From Phycisphaerales bacterium (GTDB taxonomy: Bacteria; Planctomycetota; Phycisphaerae; Phycisphaerales; UBA1924), in assembly GCA_020853815.1 (NCBI GenBank), contig JADYYE010000075.1, positions 1-64,000 of the forward strand: a stretch of 64,000 bases of DNA. The letters are read 5' to 3'. The notes under the pieces were generated by a model. It saw only the letters and a program-made list of their open reading frames with translations. It was not told the origin of the DNA and did no database searches. Positions within the stretch are counted from its first letter, which is position 1; each line of letters starts with the position of its first letter. The position numbers were made by a program, and so were the translations under genes. Positions 19,014 through 27,819 of the stretch are shown here, in pieces.

Positions 19014-20291
19014 GTGAGCTTGAAGACTGAATCCACGACAACTTCGACGGAGAGTGGCGGCGGCGAGCGGGTGTCATTTTCCATGGCCGCGTTGCATCTG
19101 CTGGGCGTCGGGCTGATCCAATCGACCGCGATGGCGGTGATGTTCATGCTGCCGGTGCTGGCGCGGCGGGAGTTCAACGCCAACAAGCTCGAGACGCTGG
19201 TGGTGACCGCCGCCCCGACGATCCTGTTCAGCCTGTCGATCTTCTGGAACGACTATTTTTCACGGCGATCGATGTTGCGCTACCTGCTGGTGTACTGGGC
19301 GATCGGGTGCCTGCCCATGGCGCTGGTCGCCTTCGCGCACAGCTTCTGGCAGTTGCTCGTGCCTCACCTGATCGCGAGCATCGGCGGCGCGGGGTTCCAC
19401 CCCGCGGCGGGCGGGCTGCTGCGCTCGCTCTACCCGGAGCGGGTGCGCGGGCGGATGTACAGCATCCTGTGGGGCGGCTCGATGGTCGTGAGCGCCGTCA
19501 TGGGCTACGCGATCGGCGAGTGGTTGAACCGCGATCCGCAGGCGTTCCGCGTATATCTGCCCCTGATCGCGGCGCTGCAGCTGGCGGGCGTGCTGGTGTT
19601 CATCTGGGTCTCGCATCTCTCGGGGCACGCGGGCGACCGGGTGATCAGGACCAGCGACGAGCGCGGGCGGATCAGGCGGCTGATCGAGCCCGTCGCGCAC
19701 ATGAGCCAGATCCTGAAGGCCGACCCGATCTTCGCGCGCTACGAGGCGGCGTATATGACGTACGGCGTGGGCTGGATGATCTGCTATGCGCTCCTGCCGT
19801 TGCTCGTCACCGACAAGCTGAACCTCCCGTATGACAAAGTCGCGGAATCGACGCATGTGGCGTACCTGTGCGCGATCGTGGTGATGCTGTACCCCGCGGG
19901 GCTGCTGATGGATCGCCTGGGAGCGGTGCGCAGCACGGGCCTCTCGTTCGCGCTCCTCACGATCTATCCGATCGGCTACATGCTGGCGCGGAACGACCAC
20001 GACCTGCTCATCAGCAGCGTGCTCTACGGCATGGCCCACGCGGGCGCGTCCGTCGGCTGGATGCTCGGGCCCGTGTCGCTGGCGCCGTCGCCCGACAAGG
20101 TGCCGCAGTACGTCGCGATCCACGCGACGCTGGTGGGCATCCGCGGCAAGATCTTCCAGGGCCTCGGCGTCCTGCTCTACGCGATCTTCGGGCGATTTGA
20201 GGTCCCGCTCGCGCTGGCGGCGGCCGCGTACGCGTGGTCGGCGATCCAGATGTGGCAGCTGCACCGCAAGATAAAGGCGGTGGGGAAGTAG
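19014..20291 (+). CDS. Major facilitator superfamily transporter
   Basis: A 425-residue membrane protein with 11-12 predicted helices. The cytoplasmic motif A-like stretch SRRSMLRYLLVYW and the second-half LLMDRLGAVRS are MFS features. GAGFHPAAGGLLRSLYPERVRGRMYS is a helix 4-5 region seen in MFS nucleoside/drug-type carriers. It begins with a GTG at 19014 (MSLKTEST); an internal ATG at SMAALHLL is possible. Codon use matches the host. The substrate is unknown. An octamer array of 15 units begins at the last base of its stop codon. Confidence 0.85.
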   Translation: MSLKTESTTTSTESGGGERVSFSMAALHLLGVGLIQSTAMAVMFMLPVLARREFNANKLETLVVTAAPTILFSLSIFWNDYFSRRSMLRYLLVYWAIGCLPMALVAFAHSFWQLLVPHLIASIGGAGFHPAAGGLLRSLYPERVRGRMYSILWGGSMVVSAVMGYAIGEWLNRDPQAFRVYLPLIAALQLAGVLVFIWVSHLSGHAGDRVIRTSDERGRIRRLIEPVAHMSQILKADPIFARYEAAYMTYGVGWMICYALLPLLVTDKLNLPYDKVAESTHVAYLCAIVVMLYPAGLLMDRLGAVRSTGLSFALLTIYPIGYMLARNDHDLLISSVLYGMAHAGASVGWMLGPVSLAPSPDKVPQYVAIHATLVGIRGKIFQGLGVLLYAIFGRFEVPLALAAAAYAWSAIQMWQLHRKIKAVGK

Positions 20292-20413
20292 CGAGACAGC
20301 GAGACAGCGAGACAGCGAGACAGCGAGACAGCGAAACAGCGAAACAGCGAAACAGCGAAACAGCGAAACAGCGAAACAGCGAAACAGCGAAACAGCGAAA
20401 CAGCGAAACAGCG
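20291..20413 (+). repeat. Octamer array, 15 units
   Basis: Five units of gcgagaca followed by ten units of gcgaaaca, then gcg, without any spacer. It begins at the stop codon of the MFS gene. The change of unit type at 20331 suggests expansion from two founder units. The same units are present after the stop codons at 24287 and 29638 in the same sense orientation. Confidence 0.95.
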
Positions 20414-20460
20414 TGGAGAAGAGCCCTTCCTGGCGGCCAGGCCGCAGGTAGACTGCCCGT

Positions 20461-21030
20461 ATGACAGAACCGCACTCGGATACGCCGGCGGAGGTGGTGG
20501 TTGCCAAGTTCAACCCGCTGTATCGACCGTATCTCGTGGTCACGATCGGGCTCACGATGGTCATCACGGTCGTCGGGATCCCGCTGGCGATCATCTGGTT
20601 CTGCGGCGTGGGCCAGTGGTGGGCGCGCCACTACTTTGACAAGCTCTCGTGCCGCCTCGACGGCAAGACGCTGCGCTTCCGCAAGGGAATCCTGTTCCAG
20701 GTCGAGAAGACGATCCCGCTGGAGAACATCCAGGACGTGACCTTTATCGAGGGCCCGATCCTGAAGAAGTTCAACCTCGCGACGCTGAAGTTCGAGACCG
20801 CGGGGCAGAGCGCCGGGCAGGCCCACGACATGCGCCTGACCGGCATCATCGAGGCGCACGAGTACCGCAACCGCATCCTGGAAGGGCGCGAGGCGCTGCG
20901 TCAGCAGCTCGTCGGGCGCGGGCCGTCGCACGGCGCGCCCGCGCCGCTGGCGGACGCGAGCGCGCCAGTGCTGGCGAAGATCTCATCACAGCTCGATGAA
21001 ATCGCCGCCCTGCTCCGAGAGCGTCGCTGA
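20461..21030 (+). CDS. PH domain-containing membrane protein (bPH2/DUF304-like)
   Basis: A 189-residue protein with two hydrophobic segments near the N-terminus (LVVTIGLTMVITVVGIPLAIIWF) followed by a YdbS/YdbT-like bacterial pleckstrin-homology domain: CRLDGKTLRFRKGILFQVEKTIPLENI is the typical DUF304 entry, with TLKFETAGQS later. The C-terminal tail (about 45 residues) is helical and charged. Such proteins sit in the inner membrane; their ligands are unknown. TAGACT ends 6 nt before ATG 20461, suggesting a leaderless transcript that starts right after the octamer array. Confidence 0.85.
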   Translation: MTEPHSDTPAEVVVAKFNPLYRPYLVVTIGLTMVITVVGIPLAIIWFCGVGQWWARHYFDKLSCRLDGKTLRFRKGILFQVEKTIPLENIQDVTFIEGPILKKFNLATLKFETAGQSAGQAHDMRLTGIIEAHEYRNRILEGREALRQQLVGRGPSHGAPAPLADASAPVLAKISSQLDEIAALLRERR

Positions 21031-21060
21031 TCGGCACGCGTCGAAACGGCGGTAGCGGCC

Positions 21061-21501
21061 TTACTTCGCGCCGATGGTCGCCGTCGCTTCATACGTCTTG
21101 CCCGCGCGGACGAAGCCGATGACGAGCGTCTCGCCCTCGCGCTTCGAGCGCACGCCCTCGCGCACCGCGGAGATTGTGGCCCAGTCCTTCCCGTCCACGT
21201 GCGTGATGATGTCGTACTTCTGCAGCCCGGCGCGTTCGGCGGCGGAGTTCGAGACGACGTGCGTGATGATGCAGGTTCTCGACGCGTCCACGCCCGCCTG
21301 GGTCGCGGTGGCGCTGGAAACCCCGGAGAGCTCCACGCCCAGCATCGGCGCGCGACGGCCTGAGTACTCGGCGTCGTAGTCTGAATACCGGTCTCCCGCG
21401 ACGATGATGCACCCGGGCAGGGCCAGCGCGGCAAGGCCCGACACGGCGAGCGTCGCAGGAAGCACGGAACGACGGACGAACGAAAAGCGATTGCGATTCA
21501 T
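21061..21501 (-). CDS. PDZ-domain lipoprotein
   Basis: A 146-residue exported protein. The N-terminal signal ends in a lipobox, LALPGC (Cys31), so it should be lipid-anchored. Residues about 50-140 form a single PDZ domain: MLGVELSG binding-loop-like start, SAAERAGLQKYDIITHVDG and a last strand LVIGFVRAGKTY. No protease domain is attached, so it probably serves as a periplasmic adaptor or binds C-terminal peptides. It is alone on the minus strand, convergent with the PH-domain gene 30 bp away. The partner cannot be told from context. Confidence 0.82.
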   Translation of the reverse strand: MNRNRFSFVRRSVLPATLAVSGLAALALPGCIIVAGDRYSDYDAEYSGRRAPMLGVELSGVSSATATQAGVDASRTCIITHVVSNSAAERAGLQKYDIITHVDGKDWATISAVREGVRSKREGETLVIGFVRAGKTYEATATIGAK

Positions 21502-21753
21502 GATGCCCCCAAGTCTCAGCGGCGGCGGCGTGCGGGCGGCCGGTGACGAAGTTATACCCCACTAACTTGGAGCGGTTTCACGATCCGACGCGATTTTCGC
21601 GCGATTGCGACCCCGATCGAGCCCCGAACTCAGAGGTGGCTCGCGGACGGAACGGGTCGGAATGGGCAGCCCGACGAGGCGGAGAGGAGGCGTGAAACGC
21701 CGGCGCGAGCATCATCGCGCGGCGGGCGGCGATCGTTGCGGTAGGATGAGACG

Positions 21754-22959
21754 ATGCAGCGTACTCGATGGATGTCCCACGTTGTGCCCGCTGGCCTCTT
21801 GCTCGTCGTTGTGTCGGGCGTTGCGCAAGGCCAGAAGCCGCCGGTGCAGTTGGAGACGCTTCAGCGCGGAGGTCGGAACTACGCCGCGATCGAGGCGGCG
21901 CTTTCTTCGATGGCTTCGGCGGCGGTGCGGGGCGACGCGGACGCGTTTCTGGATCATGTCGAGTTCACCGACCCGCAGTTCGAGCGCGAGATGCGCAACA
22001 TGGCCAAGGACCTGAAGCTGCACACGCCGACGCGGGTGGAGTTTCGACTCGCCGACGATGGAACGGCATTTCGCACGATCGAGCGTAAATGGGCGGAGGT
22101 TTCGTTCACGATCGACTACGACATGCCGTTCGATCAGAACGGGCGAAAGATGGACGGGCCGGGGCGGCGTGTGCAATCGACGTACCCAGAGTGCGAGTTC
22201 CGGTGTGATTCAAGCGGCAAGTGGCGCTTCGCCGGCGAGGTGTGGAAGGAAATCGCGGGCGACGGGTTTGTGGTGCGATACGTCGACGACAAGGCCAGGC
22301 CGGCCGCGGAGATCGTGTCCCGCGTCTTCCCGATCTCCAAGGCCCACGTCGACGAGGGCTTCGGCATCGCCGGCACGCCCGCGGCGTCCAAGCACCAGAT
22401 CATCAAGCTCTACGAGAACATGGAACACCTCAAGGCGACCGTGTATCTCTCGATGCCCGACCCGGTGCTGGGCGGCTGGAACGAATCCGGCGAGTCGATC
22501 AAGTTCCTCTCGAGCTACGCGCACGACGAACGCGGGTGGACGCGCGCCTTCGCCCATGAATACGGGCACGTCGCGACGTGGGAGCTGGGCGAGCGCGCCA
22601 GCGAGCTGCCCTGGTGGGTCGCGGAGGGCGCGGCGGAGCTGGCCGCGGAGAAGTGGGATGCGCCGGGAGGCAACGATCGCCAGGTGCGCAAGCTGGCCGA
22701 GAACGGCGCGCTGGCGGCGTGGAGCGACATCGCCAGCTATCACAAGGCCCGCCAGGAGGTGAAGTACCTCGCCTATGTGCAGGGGCACCATCTGATGGGC
22801 TACGTCTCCGACAAGTTCGGGCGAGAGAAGCGTAACGCCTGGATCGCGTCCGCGGCGTCCGGCAGGTCGATCGATGAGGCGACGCGGGCGGCCCTGGGCC
22901 TGTCATTCGATGAGCTCGATCGGACCTGGCGCGATTCACTCAAGAGCGAGAAAAAGTAG
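21754..22959 (+). CDS. Secreted gluzincin-type zinc peptidase, paralogue 1
   Basis: A 401-residue exported protein with signal peptide (VVPAGLLLVVVSGVAQG). The C-terminal half holds HEYGH (His268, Glu269, His272) and, about 20 residues on, PWWVAEGAAELAAE with the third-ligand Glu, the layout of peptidase MA-like gluzincins. The N-terminal half (residues 35-170) looks like an NTF2/SnoaL-like domain, from ALSSMASAAVRGDADAF to the strand SGKWRFAGEVWKEI. TAGGAT ends 6 nt before ATG 21754. It is followed after 8 bp by a paralogue with the same architecture. Substrate unknown. Confidence 0.85.
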   Translation: MQRTRWMSHVVPAGLLLVVVSGVAQGQKPPVQLETLQRGGRNYAAIEAALSSMASAAVRGDADAFLDHVEFTDPQFEREMRNMAKDLKLHTPTRVEFRLADDGTAFRTIERKWAEVSFTIDYDMPFDQNGRKMDGPGRRVQSTYPECEFRCDSSGKWRFAGEVWKEIAGDGFVVRYVDDKARPAAEIVSRVFPISKAHVDEGFGIAGTPAASKHQIIKLYENMEHLKATVYLSMPDPVLGGWNESGESIKFLSSYAHDERGWTRAFAHEYGHVATWELGERASELPWWVAEGAAELAAEKWDAPGGNDRQVRKLAENGALAAWSDIASYHKARQEVKYLAYVQGHHLMGYVSDKFGREKRNAWIASAASGRSIDEATRAALGLSFDELDRTWRDSLKSEKK

Positions 22960-22967
22960 GAGCGTGT

Positions 22968-24287
22968 ATGAGAACGGAGTGGTTCGATCGAGTCTGGATG
23001 TCCGGCGGGCTGGGCTTCGTGAGGAGATCGCTCGGCGTGGCCGCGCTGGCGGCGATTCTGGCGTGTGGCTCGCCGAGTTCCGCGATGGCGCAAGATGCAA
23101 AGCCCGCGACACCGTCCGCGCCGACGACACCCGCCTTGCCCGCCGCGACAAAGCCCGGCGAGTCTTCCGACAAGCCCCAGGCCGCGCCGGAGGCGCACCC
23201 CGCGCCCGACGCCGACGTAGCCAAGCTGAGTGCGCTGATCGAGCGCATGGCCAGGGCGGTGCTTGCGACCGACATCGCAGGCTACATGGCGTGCGTTGAC
23301 CGGGCCGACCCTGTCTTCCTGCAGGAGCAGAAGAACTGGGCCAGGGACCTTGAGCGCAAGCCGGTGGGGGAGTTCTCGATCAAGGCCGAGAACTTCCGCG
23401 TCGAGGCGACCCCCGCGGAGAGTCCGATCGAGATCGTCGCCGACCTCACGATGAACTGGACGATCAAGGATGCCGGCTCGCCCCGCTTCCTGAAATTCGT
23501 GGCCAAGTTCGTCGACCGAAAGGGCGAGTGGCTCTACGCCGGTGAAAACTGGAAGGTGATGGAGCGCGAGGGCGTGCGCGTTTTCTTTGACGCGGGACGC
23601 GAGAACATCGCCGCCACGATCTGCGAGATCATGCCCGCCATCCGCACGCACGTCCAGCAGGGCTTCGCGCTCACCATCGATCGCGTGCAGGAGGTCAAGC
23701 TCTACTCATCGATGAAGCACCTGCAGCAGTCGATCTATCTCAGCTACACCGACGGCCTCGGCGGCTGGAACGAGCCGGGCGAGTCCATCAAGCTCATCGC
23801 GTCGGCGCACCCCGACAAGGAGGGCCTGACCAGCGTGCTGGCGCACGAGTATGGGCATGTCTGCACGTTCGAGCTCGGGCCAAAGGCCAACGACGCGCCG
23901 TGGTGGGTGCTGGAGGGCGTCGCCGAGCTGTCGAGCGAGCACTATGCCGACAACGGGCAGTTCGCGCAGCGCGCGGTTCGCCGCATGGCCAAGAGCGGGC
24001 GCCTGCGCGACTGGGCATCGCTCAGCGACTTCCACAACACAACGCAGGGCGACATGCAGATGGTGTACACCCAGGGGCACGCGATGCTGGGCTACATCTC
24101 CGAGCGCTTCGGGCGAGAGAAGCGGATCGCGTGGCTGAAGGCGATGGCGACGGGCTCGAACGTTGACGACGCGAGCAAAGCGATCTTTGACCTGAGCTTT
24201 GCGGAGCTTGATGCGCAGTGGCGCGAGAGCCTCAAGCCGCAGGAGGAAGCGGGGCCCGTGCCGGCCGAAACGCCGTCGAAGGAGTAG
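22968..24287 (+). CDS. Secreted gluzincin-type zinc peptidase, paralogue 2
   Basis: A 439-residue paralogue of the preceding gene with the same order: signal peptide (VAALAAILACGSPSSAMAQ), a Pro/Ala-rich linker (residues 45-80) absent from its sister, an NTF2-like domain, then HEYGH (293-297) and PWWVLEGVAELSSE. Phrases such as GGWNEPGESIK and YTQGHAMLGYISERFGREKR match GGWNESGESIK and YVQGHHLMGYVSDKFGREKR in the sister, so tandem duplication is clear. The 8-bp gap implies co-transcription. A short octamer array follows the stop codon. Confidence 0.85.
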   Translation: MRTEWFDRVWMSGGLGFVRRSLGVAALAAILACGSPSSAMAQDAKPATPSAPTTPALPAATKPGESSDKPQAAPEAHPAPDADVAKLSALIERMARAVLATDIAGYMACVDRADPVFLQEQKNWARDLERKPVGEFSIKAENFRVEATPAESPIEIVADLTMNWTIKDAGSPRFLKFVAKFVDRKGEWLYAGENWKVMEREGVRVFFDAGRENIAATICEIMPAIRTHVQQGFALTIDRVQEVKLYSSMKHLQQSIYLSYTDGLGGWNEPGESIKLIASAHPDKEGLTSVLAHEYGHVCTFELGPKANDAPWWVLEGVAELSSEHYADNGQFAQRAVRRMAKSGRLRDWASLSDFHNTTQGDMQMVYTQGHAMLGYISERFGREKRIAWLKAMATGSNVDDASKAIFDLSFAELDAQWRESLKPQEEAGPVPAETPSKE

Positions 24288-24288
24288 C

Positions 24289-24331
24289 AGCGAGACAGCG
24301 AAACAGTGAGTTAGGGAGACAGCGAGACAGG
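24289..24331 (+). repeat. Degenerate octamer array after a stop codon
   Basis: gcgagaca, gcgaaaca, then decayed units (gtgagtta, gggagaca) and gcgagaca. It begins two bases after the stop codon at 24287, in the same sense orientation as the array at 20291. Confidence 0.75.
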
Positions 24332-24386
24332 GAAGAAAGCACCTGTTCCGGTCAGAGCCCGCACCACTCACGACTCCTTGACTTCC

Positions 24387-25703
24387 TCACCCCGTCTGCT
24401 TCAGCGCTCGCTCGCTGTTGAGTTCCTTGACCAGCGCCTCGCCCAGGTAGCGATACTGCTCGATCGAGTTGTAGAGCTGCGCGCTCAGGCGGATGATGCG
24501 GACGCCGGGGTCTGCGGGCGTGCCCTCGCCGAGGCGCCAGATCGGGACCTGCACGCGGTGCCTCTCCAGCAGCGCATCCTGGAGCGGATCGTCGTACAGC
24601 GTCGCCCGCCCGGAGAGCGATGCGTCGGCCTCCGGCAGGGGGAGCGACACCATCGAGCCCACCATCGAGTCCGGGCACGCCGGTCCAAGGCCCGCCATCG
24701 CGCACACCGCCTCGCGCGCCTCGAGCACCAGCGACCGGTTCCGCCGGCGGATTTCCTCCCAGCCGCCCGGGATCATCTTCGCCATCGCTTCGATCGCGTG
24801 CGGCACGCACAGCATGCCCGTGTAGTCATCGGTCCCCATGTAATCGAAATCGCGCAGGAAGAGCGAGCGGTCATCTCGAACCTTGGCGGCCCGGCTCGAG
24901 AGCATCGCGCTCCGGACCGCCGCCTGCCGGTCGGGGCGGACCCACAGGAAGCCCGTGCCCTTGGGGGCGCACATCCACTTGTGAAAGCTCCCGACGTAAT
25001 ACGTCGGGTTCAGCTTCTCGATGTTGAGGTCGACCTGGCCCGGCGCGTGTGCGCCGTCGATCAGGATGTCCACGCCCCGTGCGTGGCACTCCGCGATCAC
25101 GCGCTCCACCGGCATCACCAGCGACGTGCAGCTCGTGACGTGGCTCATCACGACGAGCCTTGTCCGCGGCGTGATCGCCCCGATGATCGCGTCGGCGGCC
25201 TGCGCGGGGTCCGTGATCGGGAAGGGGATCTCGGCCGTCACCACGCGCAGCCCCGTGCGGGCCGCCAGGCGCGTCAGCTCGTTGGCGCCCGACGAGTACT
25301 CGTGGTTGTTGGTCACGACCTCGTCGCCCGCGCGGAAGTGCGTGGCAAAGAAGATCGTTGCCAGCGCGATTGTCGCGTTGCGGATGGGCGCGAGGTCCTG
25401 CGGGCGGCATCCGACGAAGGGCGCGACCTTCTCGCGCACGCCGTCGAGCAGGCGCTCGAGATCGACCTTAAAGAAACGGACGGGATCGCGCTCCACGCGG
25501 GCGCGATAGTCGTCGTGGGCCGCCAGCACGTCGTCAGGGCACCCGCCGTAGGAACCGAAATTGAGGAAGACGAGGTTTTTATCGAGGCGCCAGCGTGCGG
25601 CGAGCGGGGAGGGCGCGGGGAGCGTGCCGGCCAAGGCGGCGTTCAGCATCGCGCCGGGGGTGGTGGGGAGGGGTCGGTCCATGACGTCCTGACTCAGTCG
25701 CAT
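24387..25703 (-). CDS. Class V PLP-dependent aminotransferase/desulfurase-like, copy 1
   Basis: A 438-residue fold-type I PLP enzyme in the class V group that includes isopenicillin N epimerase-like and cysteine desulfurase-like proteins. ILIDGAHAPGQVDLNI carries the PLP-binding Asp, and SFHKWMCAPKGTGFL has the Schiff-base Lys. SYGGCPDDV near residue 52 is typical of epimerase/lyase-type members. It is paralogous to the gene at 26510 and lies on the same strand as the cysteine dioxygenase between them. From this context a role in cysteine sulfinate or cysteine cleavage is plausible but not proven. Start is ATG 25703; Met8 (25682) is an alternative. Confidence 0.85.
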   Translation of the reverse strand: MRLSQDVMDRPLPTTPGAMLNAALAGTLPAPSPLAARWRLDKNLVFLNFGSYGGCPDDVLAAHDDYRARVERDPVRFFKVDLERLLDGVREKVAPFVGCRPQDLAPIRNATIALATIFFATHFRAGDEVVTNNHEYSSGANELTRLAARTGLRVVTAEIPFPITDPAQAADAIIGAITPRTRLVVMSHVTSCTSLVMPVERVIAECHARGVDILIDGAHAPGQVDLNIEKLNPTYYVGSFHKWMCAPKGTGFLWVRPDRQAAVRSAMLSSRAAKVRDDRSLFLRDFDYMGTDDYTGMLCVPHAIEAMAKMIPGGWEEIRRRNRSLVLEAREAVCAMAGLGPACPDSMVGSMVSLPLPEADASLSGRATLYDDPLQDALLERHRVQVPIWRLGEGTPADPGVRIIRLSAQLYNSIEQYRYLGEALVKELNSERALKQTG

Positions 25704-25827
25704 CACGCCGTAGTATCGGCCATCCGTGGCGCGGCGGGCACAGCGAATTCAGCACGCCGCGAAGGGCGAGCGTAGTCCGTGCGATCGGCCGATTTCGAGC
25801 GCTGCACGGCGCGATCTTGCCGACGAG

Positions 25828-26460
25828 TTACGCGCCGACGCCTGCGGCCTGGTCCTTGTACACATCCCGGCATTCCGCGGAGATCGGCGTCGCGAATTCG
25901 TACGTGTTCATCTTGCGGATCGGGGGCGAATAGATGTGCAGCGTCACCAGGTCCGTGCCCGGCGCCTGCATGTTGGCGACCTGGTGAATGTCGGCGTCCA
26001 TCGCGGCGCAGACATACCCCGGCTGCATCGCGACCGCCCCGGCGGGGCAGATGAGGCCCGAGGGAGTCCTGGCAAAGCGGATCTCGGTGCCCGTGCCGTG
26101 AACCACGCGGAAGGCGCAGCTGACGCCCTGGTGGTCGTGGATGGGCGTCACGTCGCCGCTCCGCCAGCAGAGGGCGAGGAGTTCGTACCAGTCGGTGCGG
26201 CTGATCGTGTTGCGTTTGTAGCCGCGAGCGCCGAAGCAGCAGGCTTCTTCGATGTCGGCCTTTGAGAGCGACACCCCCCGGAGGAGCTTCTCCAACGTCC
26301 CAAGGTCAGCCCGGGTGGAAAGGGAATCCAGGTAGCGGATCAATTCGGCGAGCTTGGGGTATTTCTGCCCCGGGTTCTGGGTGGGCGTGCAACACCCACA
26401 GCCGTCAGAGGTTCCGTGTGCGCCGCCCGTCGATCCGGAGTTGCATCCCATGGGGCCCAT
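25828..26460 (-). CDS. Cysteine dioxygenase
   Basis: Thiol dioxygenase that oxidises L-cysteine to cysteine sulfinate using Fe(II) and O2. In the 210-residue cupin the three iron ligands are His108 and His110 (PIHDHQGVSC) and His159 (DIHQVAN). Cys115 and Tyr177 (HIYSPP) match the Cys93-Tyr157 cross-link pair of rat CDO at the right spacing, which many bacterial relatives lack. The N-terminal 30 residues are Gly/Cys-rich (CNSG, CGCC) and unexplained. ATG 26460 is supported by TATCAT ending 8 nt upstream (leaderless). Placed between two class V PLP enzymes and near a sulfate exporter. Confidence 0.9.
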   Translation of the reverse strand: MGPMGCNSGSTGGAHGTSDGCGCCTPTQNPGQKYPKLAELIRYLDSLSTRADLGTLEKLLRGVSLSKADIEEACCFGARGYKRNTISRTDWYELLALCWRSGDVTPIHDHQGVSCAFRVVHGTGTEIRFARTPSGLICPAGAVAMQPGYVCAAMDADIHQVANMQAPGTDLVTLHIYSPPIRKMNTYEFATPISAECRDVYKDQAAGVGA

Positions 26461-26468
26461 GATACAAG

Positions 26469-26474
26469 ATGATA
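26469..26474 (-). promoter_or_regulatory. Candidate -10 box for leaderless cysteine dioxygenase
   Basis: TATCAT on the minus strand ends 8 nt before ATG 26460, with no Shine-Dalgarno between. It also makes the upstream GTG at 26487 an unlikely start. Confidence 0.45.
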
Positions 26475-26509
26475 CCGGTCCGGGCACAACAGTGGGAGGT
26501 GATCCGGCG

Positions 26510-27757
26510 TCAGAAGGCCCGTTCCCGGGCTATCTCTTCGTCCAGCGCCGCCGCCAGGTAGTCGTACTGTTCGCGCGAGTTGTAGACCTGGGCGCTGATG
26601 CGGATCACGCGATCGGCCGTCCCCGCCACGCTCCACAGCGGCACCTGGATTCGATGCCTTCGGATCAATTCGTCCTGAGTCGCGTCGTGGTACTTGGAAC
26701 TCCGAGCCGCCAGCCTTGCAGTCCGGTCCGGGTCGTGGCGCGGCAGGTACATCGTGCAGATCGACCCCAGCATGGCCTCCGGCGCGGGCGGTTCGGTGCC
26801 GAGCACCTTGCTGACCACCTGCCGCCCGTACTTCAGAAGTTCGTGGTTGTGGCGGCGGACGCCCTCCCAGCCCCCCGGAAGGAGCGAGCCCATGAACCTG
26901 ATCGCGTCGGCGATGGCGAAATACGCCGTCGGGTCGTCCGTGCCGATGTAGTCGAATTCCGTGTGGAATTGAGAGCGTCCCGGCTTGGGCTTCTCGGCGA
27001 AGTTCGAGAGCACGACCGGGCGGATGCGCCCTTGCCAGTCCTCTCGGACGTACAGGATCGCCGAACCCTTCGGCGAACAGACCCACTTGTGGCAGTTGGA
27101 GGTGTAAAACGCCGCCCCGATCGATGGGATGTCGAGGTCGAGCATGCCGACGGCATGGGCGCCGTCGACGATGGTCTCGACGCCCTTGGCCGCAAGGGCC
27201 GCCACCATCTCGCGGATCGGCAGGATGATGCCGCTGGAACTGGTCACATGGCTGAGGAGCGCCAGGCGCGTCCGCGGCGTGACCTTGGACACCACCGCCT
27301 CGACGATCTCGCCCGGCGATTTCACCGGGAATGGGATGGGGGCGGCGACGACCTTCGCGCCCGCCTTGGCGCAGATATGCCGCAGATTGTTCATGCACGC
27401 GGGATACTCGTGCATGCCCGCGAGCACGTCGTCGCCCGGACGCAGGCCGAAGCTATTCAGAATGGTGGCGACGCCCGTGGTCGCGTTGGGGACGAACGCC
27501 AGTTCGCCGGGCTTGCACCGAACAAACGCGGCCACCTCGGCGCGGGTCTGGTCAAAGACGTCGTCCATGTCCTCAACGAAGAACCGGACCAGCTCGCGCT
27601 CCATACGAAGCCGGTGGCGCTGCTGGGCCTCGATCACGGGCGTCGGACATCCGCCGAACGAGCCGTGGTTGAGATAGACGATGCCCGGGTCGATTGGCCA
27701 GTGCGACGCCAAGGGCGAGGCGGCCGGGAGCGGGCGCGACGGGTGGTGTTCGCTCAT
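26510..27757 (-). CDS. Class V PLP-dependent aminotransferase/desulfurase-like, copy 2
   Basis: A 415-residue paralogue of the copy at 24387: LNHGSFGGCPTPV near residue 30, TIVDGAHAVGMLDL with the PLP Asp, and SNCHKWVCSPKGSAILY with the Schiff-base Lys. HEYPACMNN takes the place of HEYSSGANE in its sister. The family covers isopenicillin N epimerase-like, cysteine desulfurase and cysteine sulfoxide/sulfinate lyase activities, so the reaction is open. ATG 27757 has TACTGT ending 8 nt upstream. It is divergent from the YeiH exporter gene, 62 bp away, and 49 bp upstream of the cysteine dioxygenase. Confidence 0.86.
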   Translation of the reverse strand: MSEHHPSRPLPAASPLASHWPIDPGIVYLNHGSFGGCPTPVIEAQQRHRLRMERELVRFFVEDMDDVFDQTRAEVAAFVRCKPGELAFVPNATTGVATILNSFGLRPGDDVLAGMHEYPACMNNLRHICAKAGAKVVAAPIPFPVKSPGEIVEAVVSKVTPRTRLALLSHVTSSSGIILPIREMVAALAAKGVETIVDGAHAVGMLDLDIPSIGAAFYTSNCHKWVCSPKGSAILYVREDWQGRIRPVVLSNFAEKPKPGRSQFHTEFDYIGTDDPTAYFAIADAIRFMGSLLPGGWEGVRRHNHELLKYGRQVVSKVLGTEPPAPEAMLGSICTMYLPRHDPDRTARLAARSSKYHDATQDELIRRHRIQVPLWSVAGTADRVIRISAQVYNSREQYDYLAAALDEEIARERAF

Positions 27758-27819
27758 GTCGACGTACAGTAGCGACCCGCGTGCCACCCCCATGTCCAGA
27801 ACCATCTTCGGGCCCGCCC

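Noticed and set aside
20291-20413. Looked at first like a CRISPR array
   Set aside because: The 8-bp units follow each other without spacers and no cas gene is nearby. The arrays at 29498 and 5612 are of the same kind.
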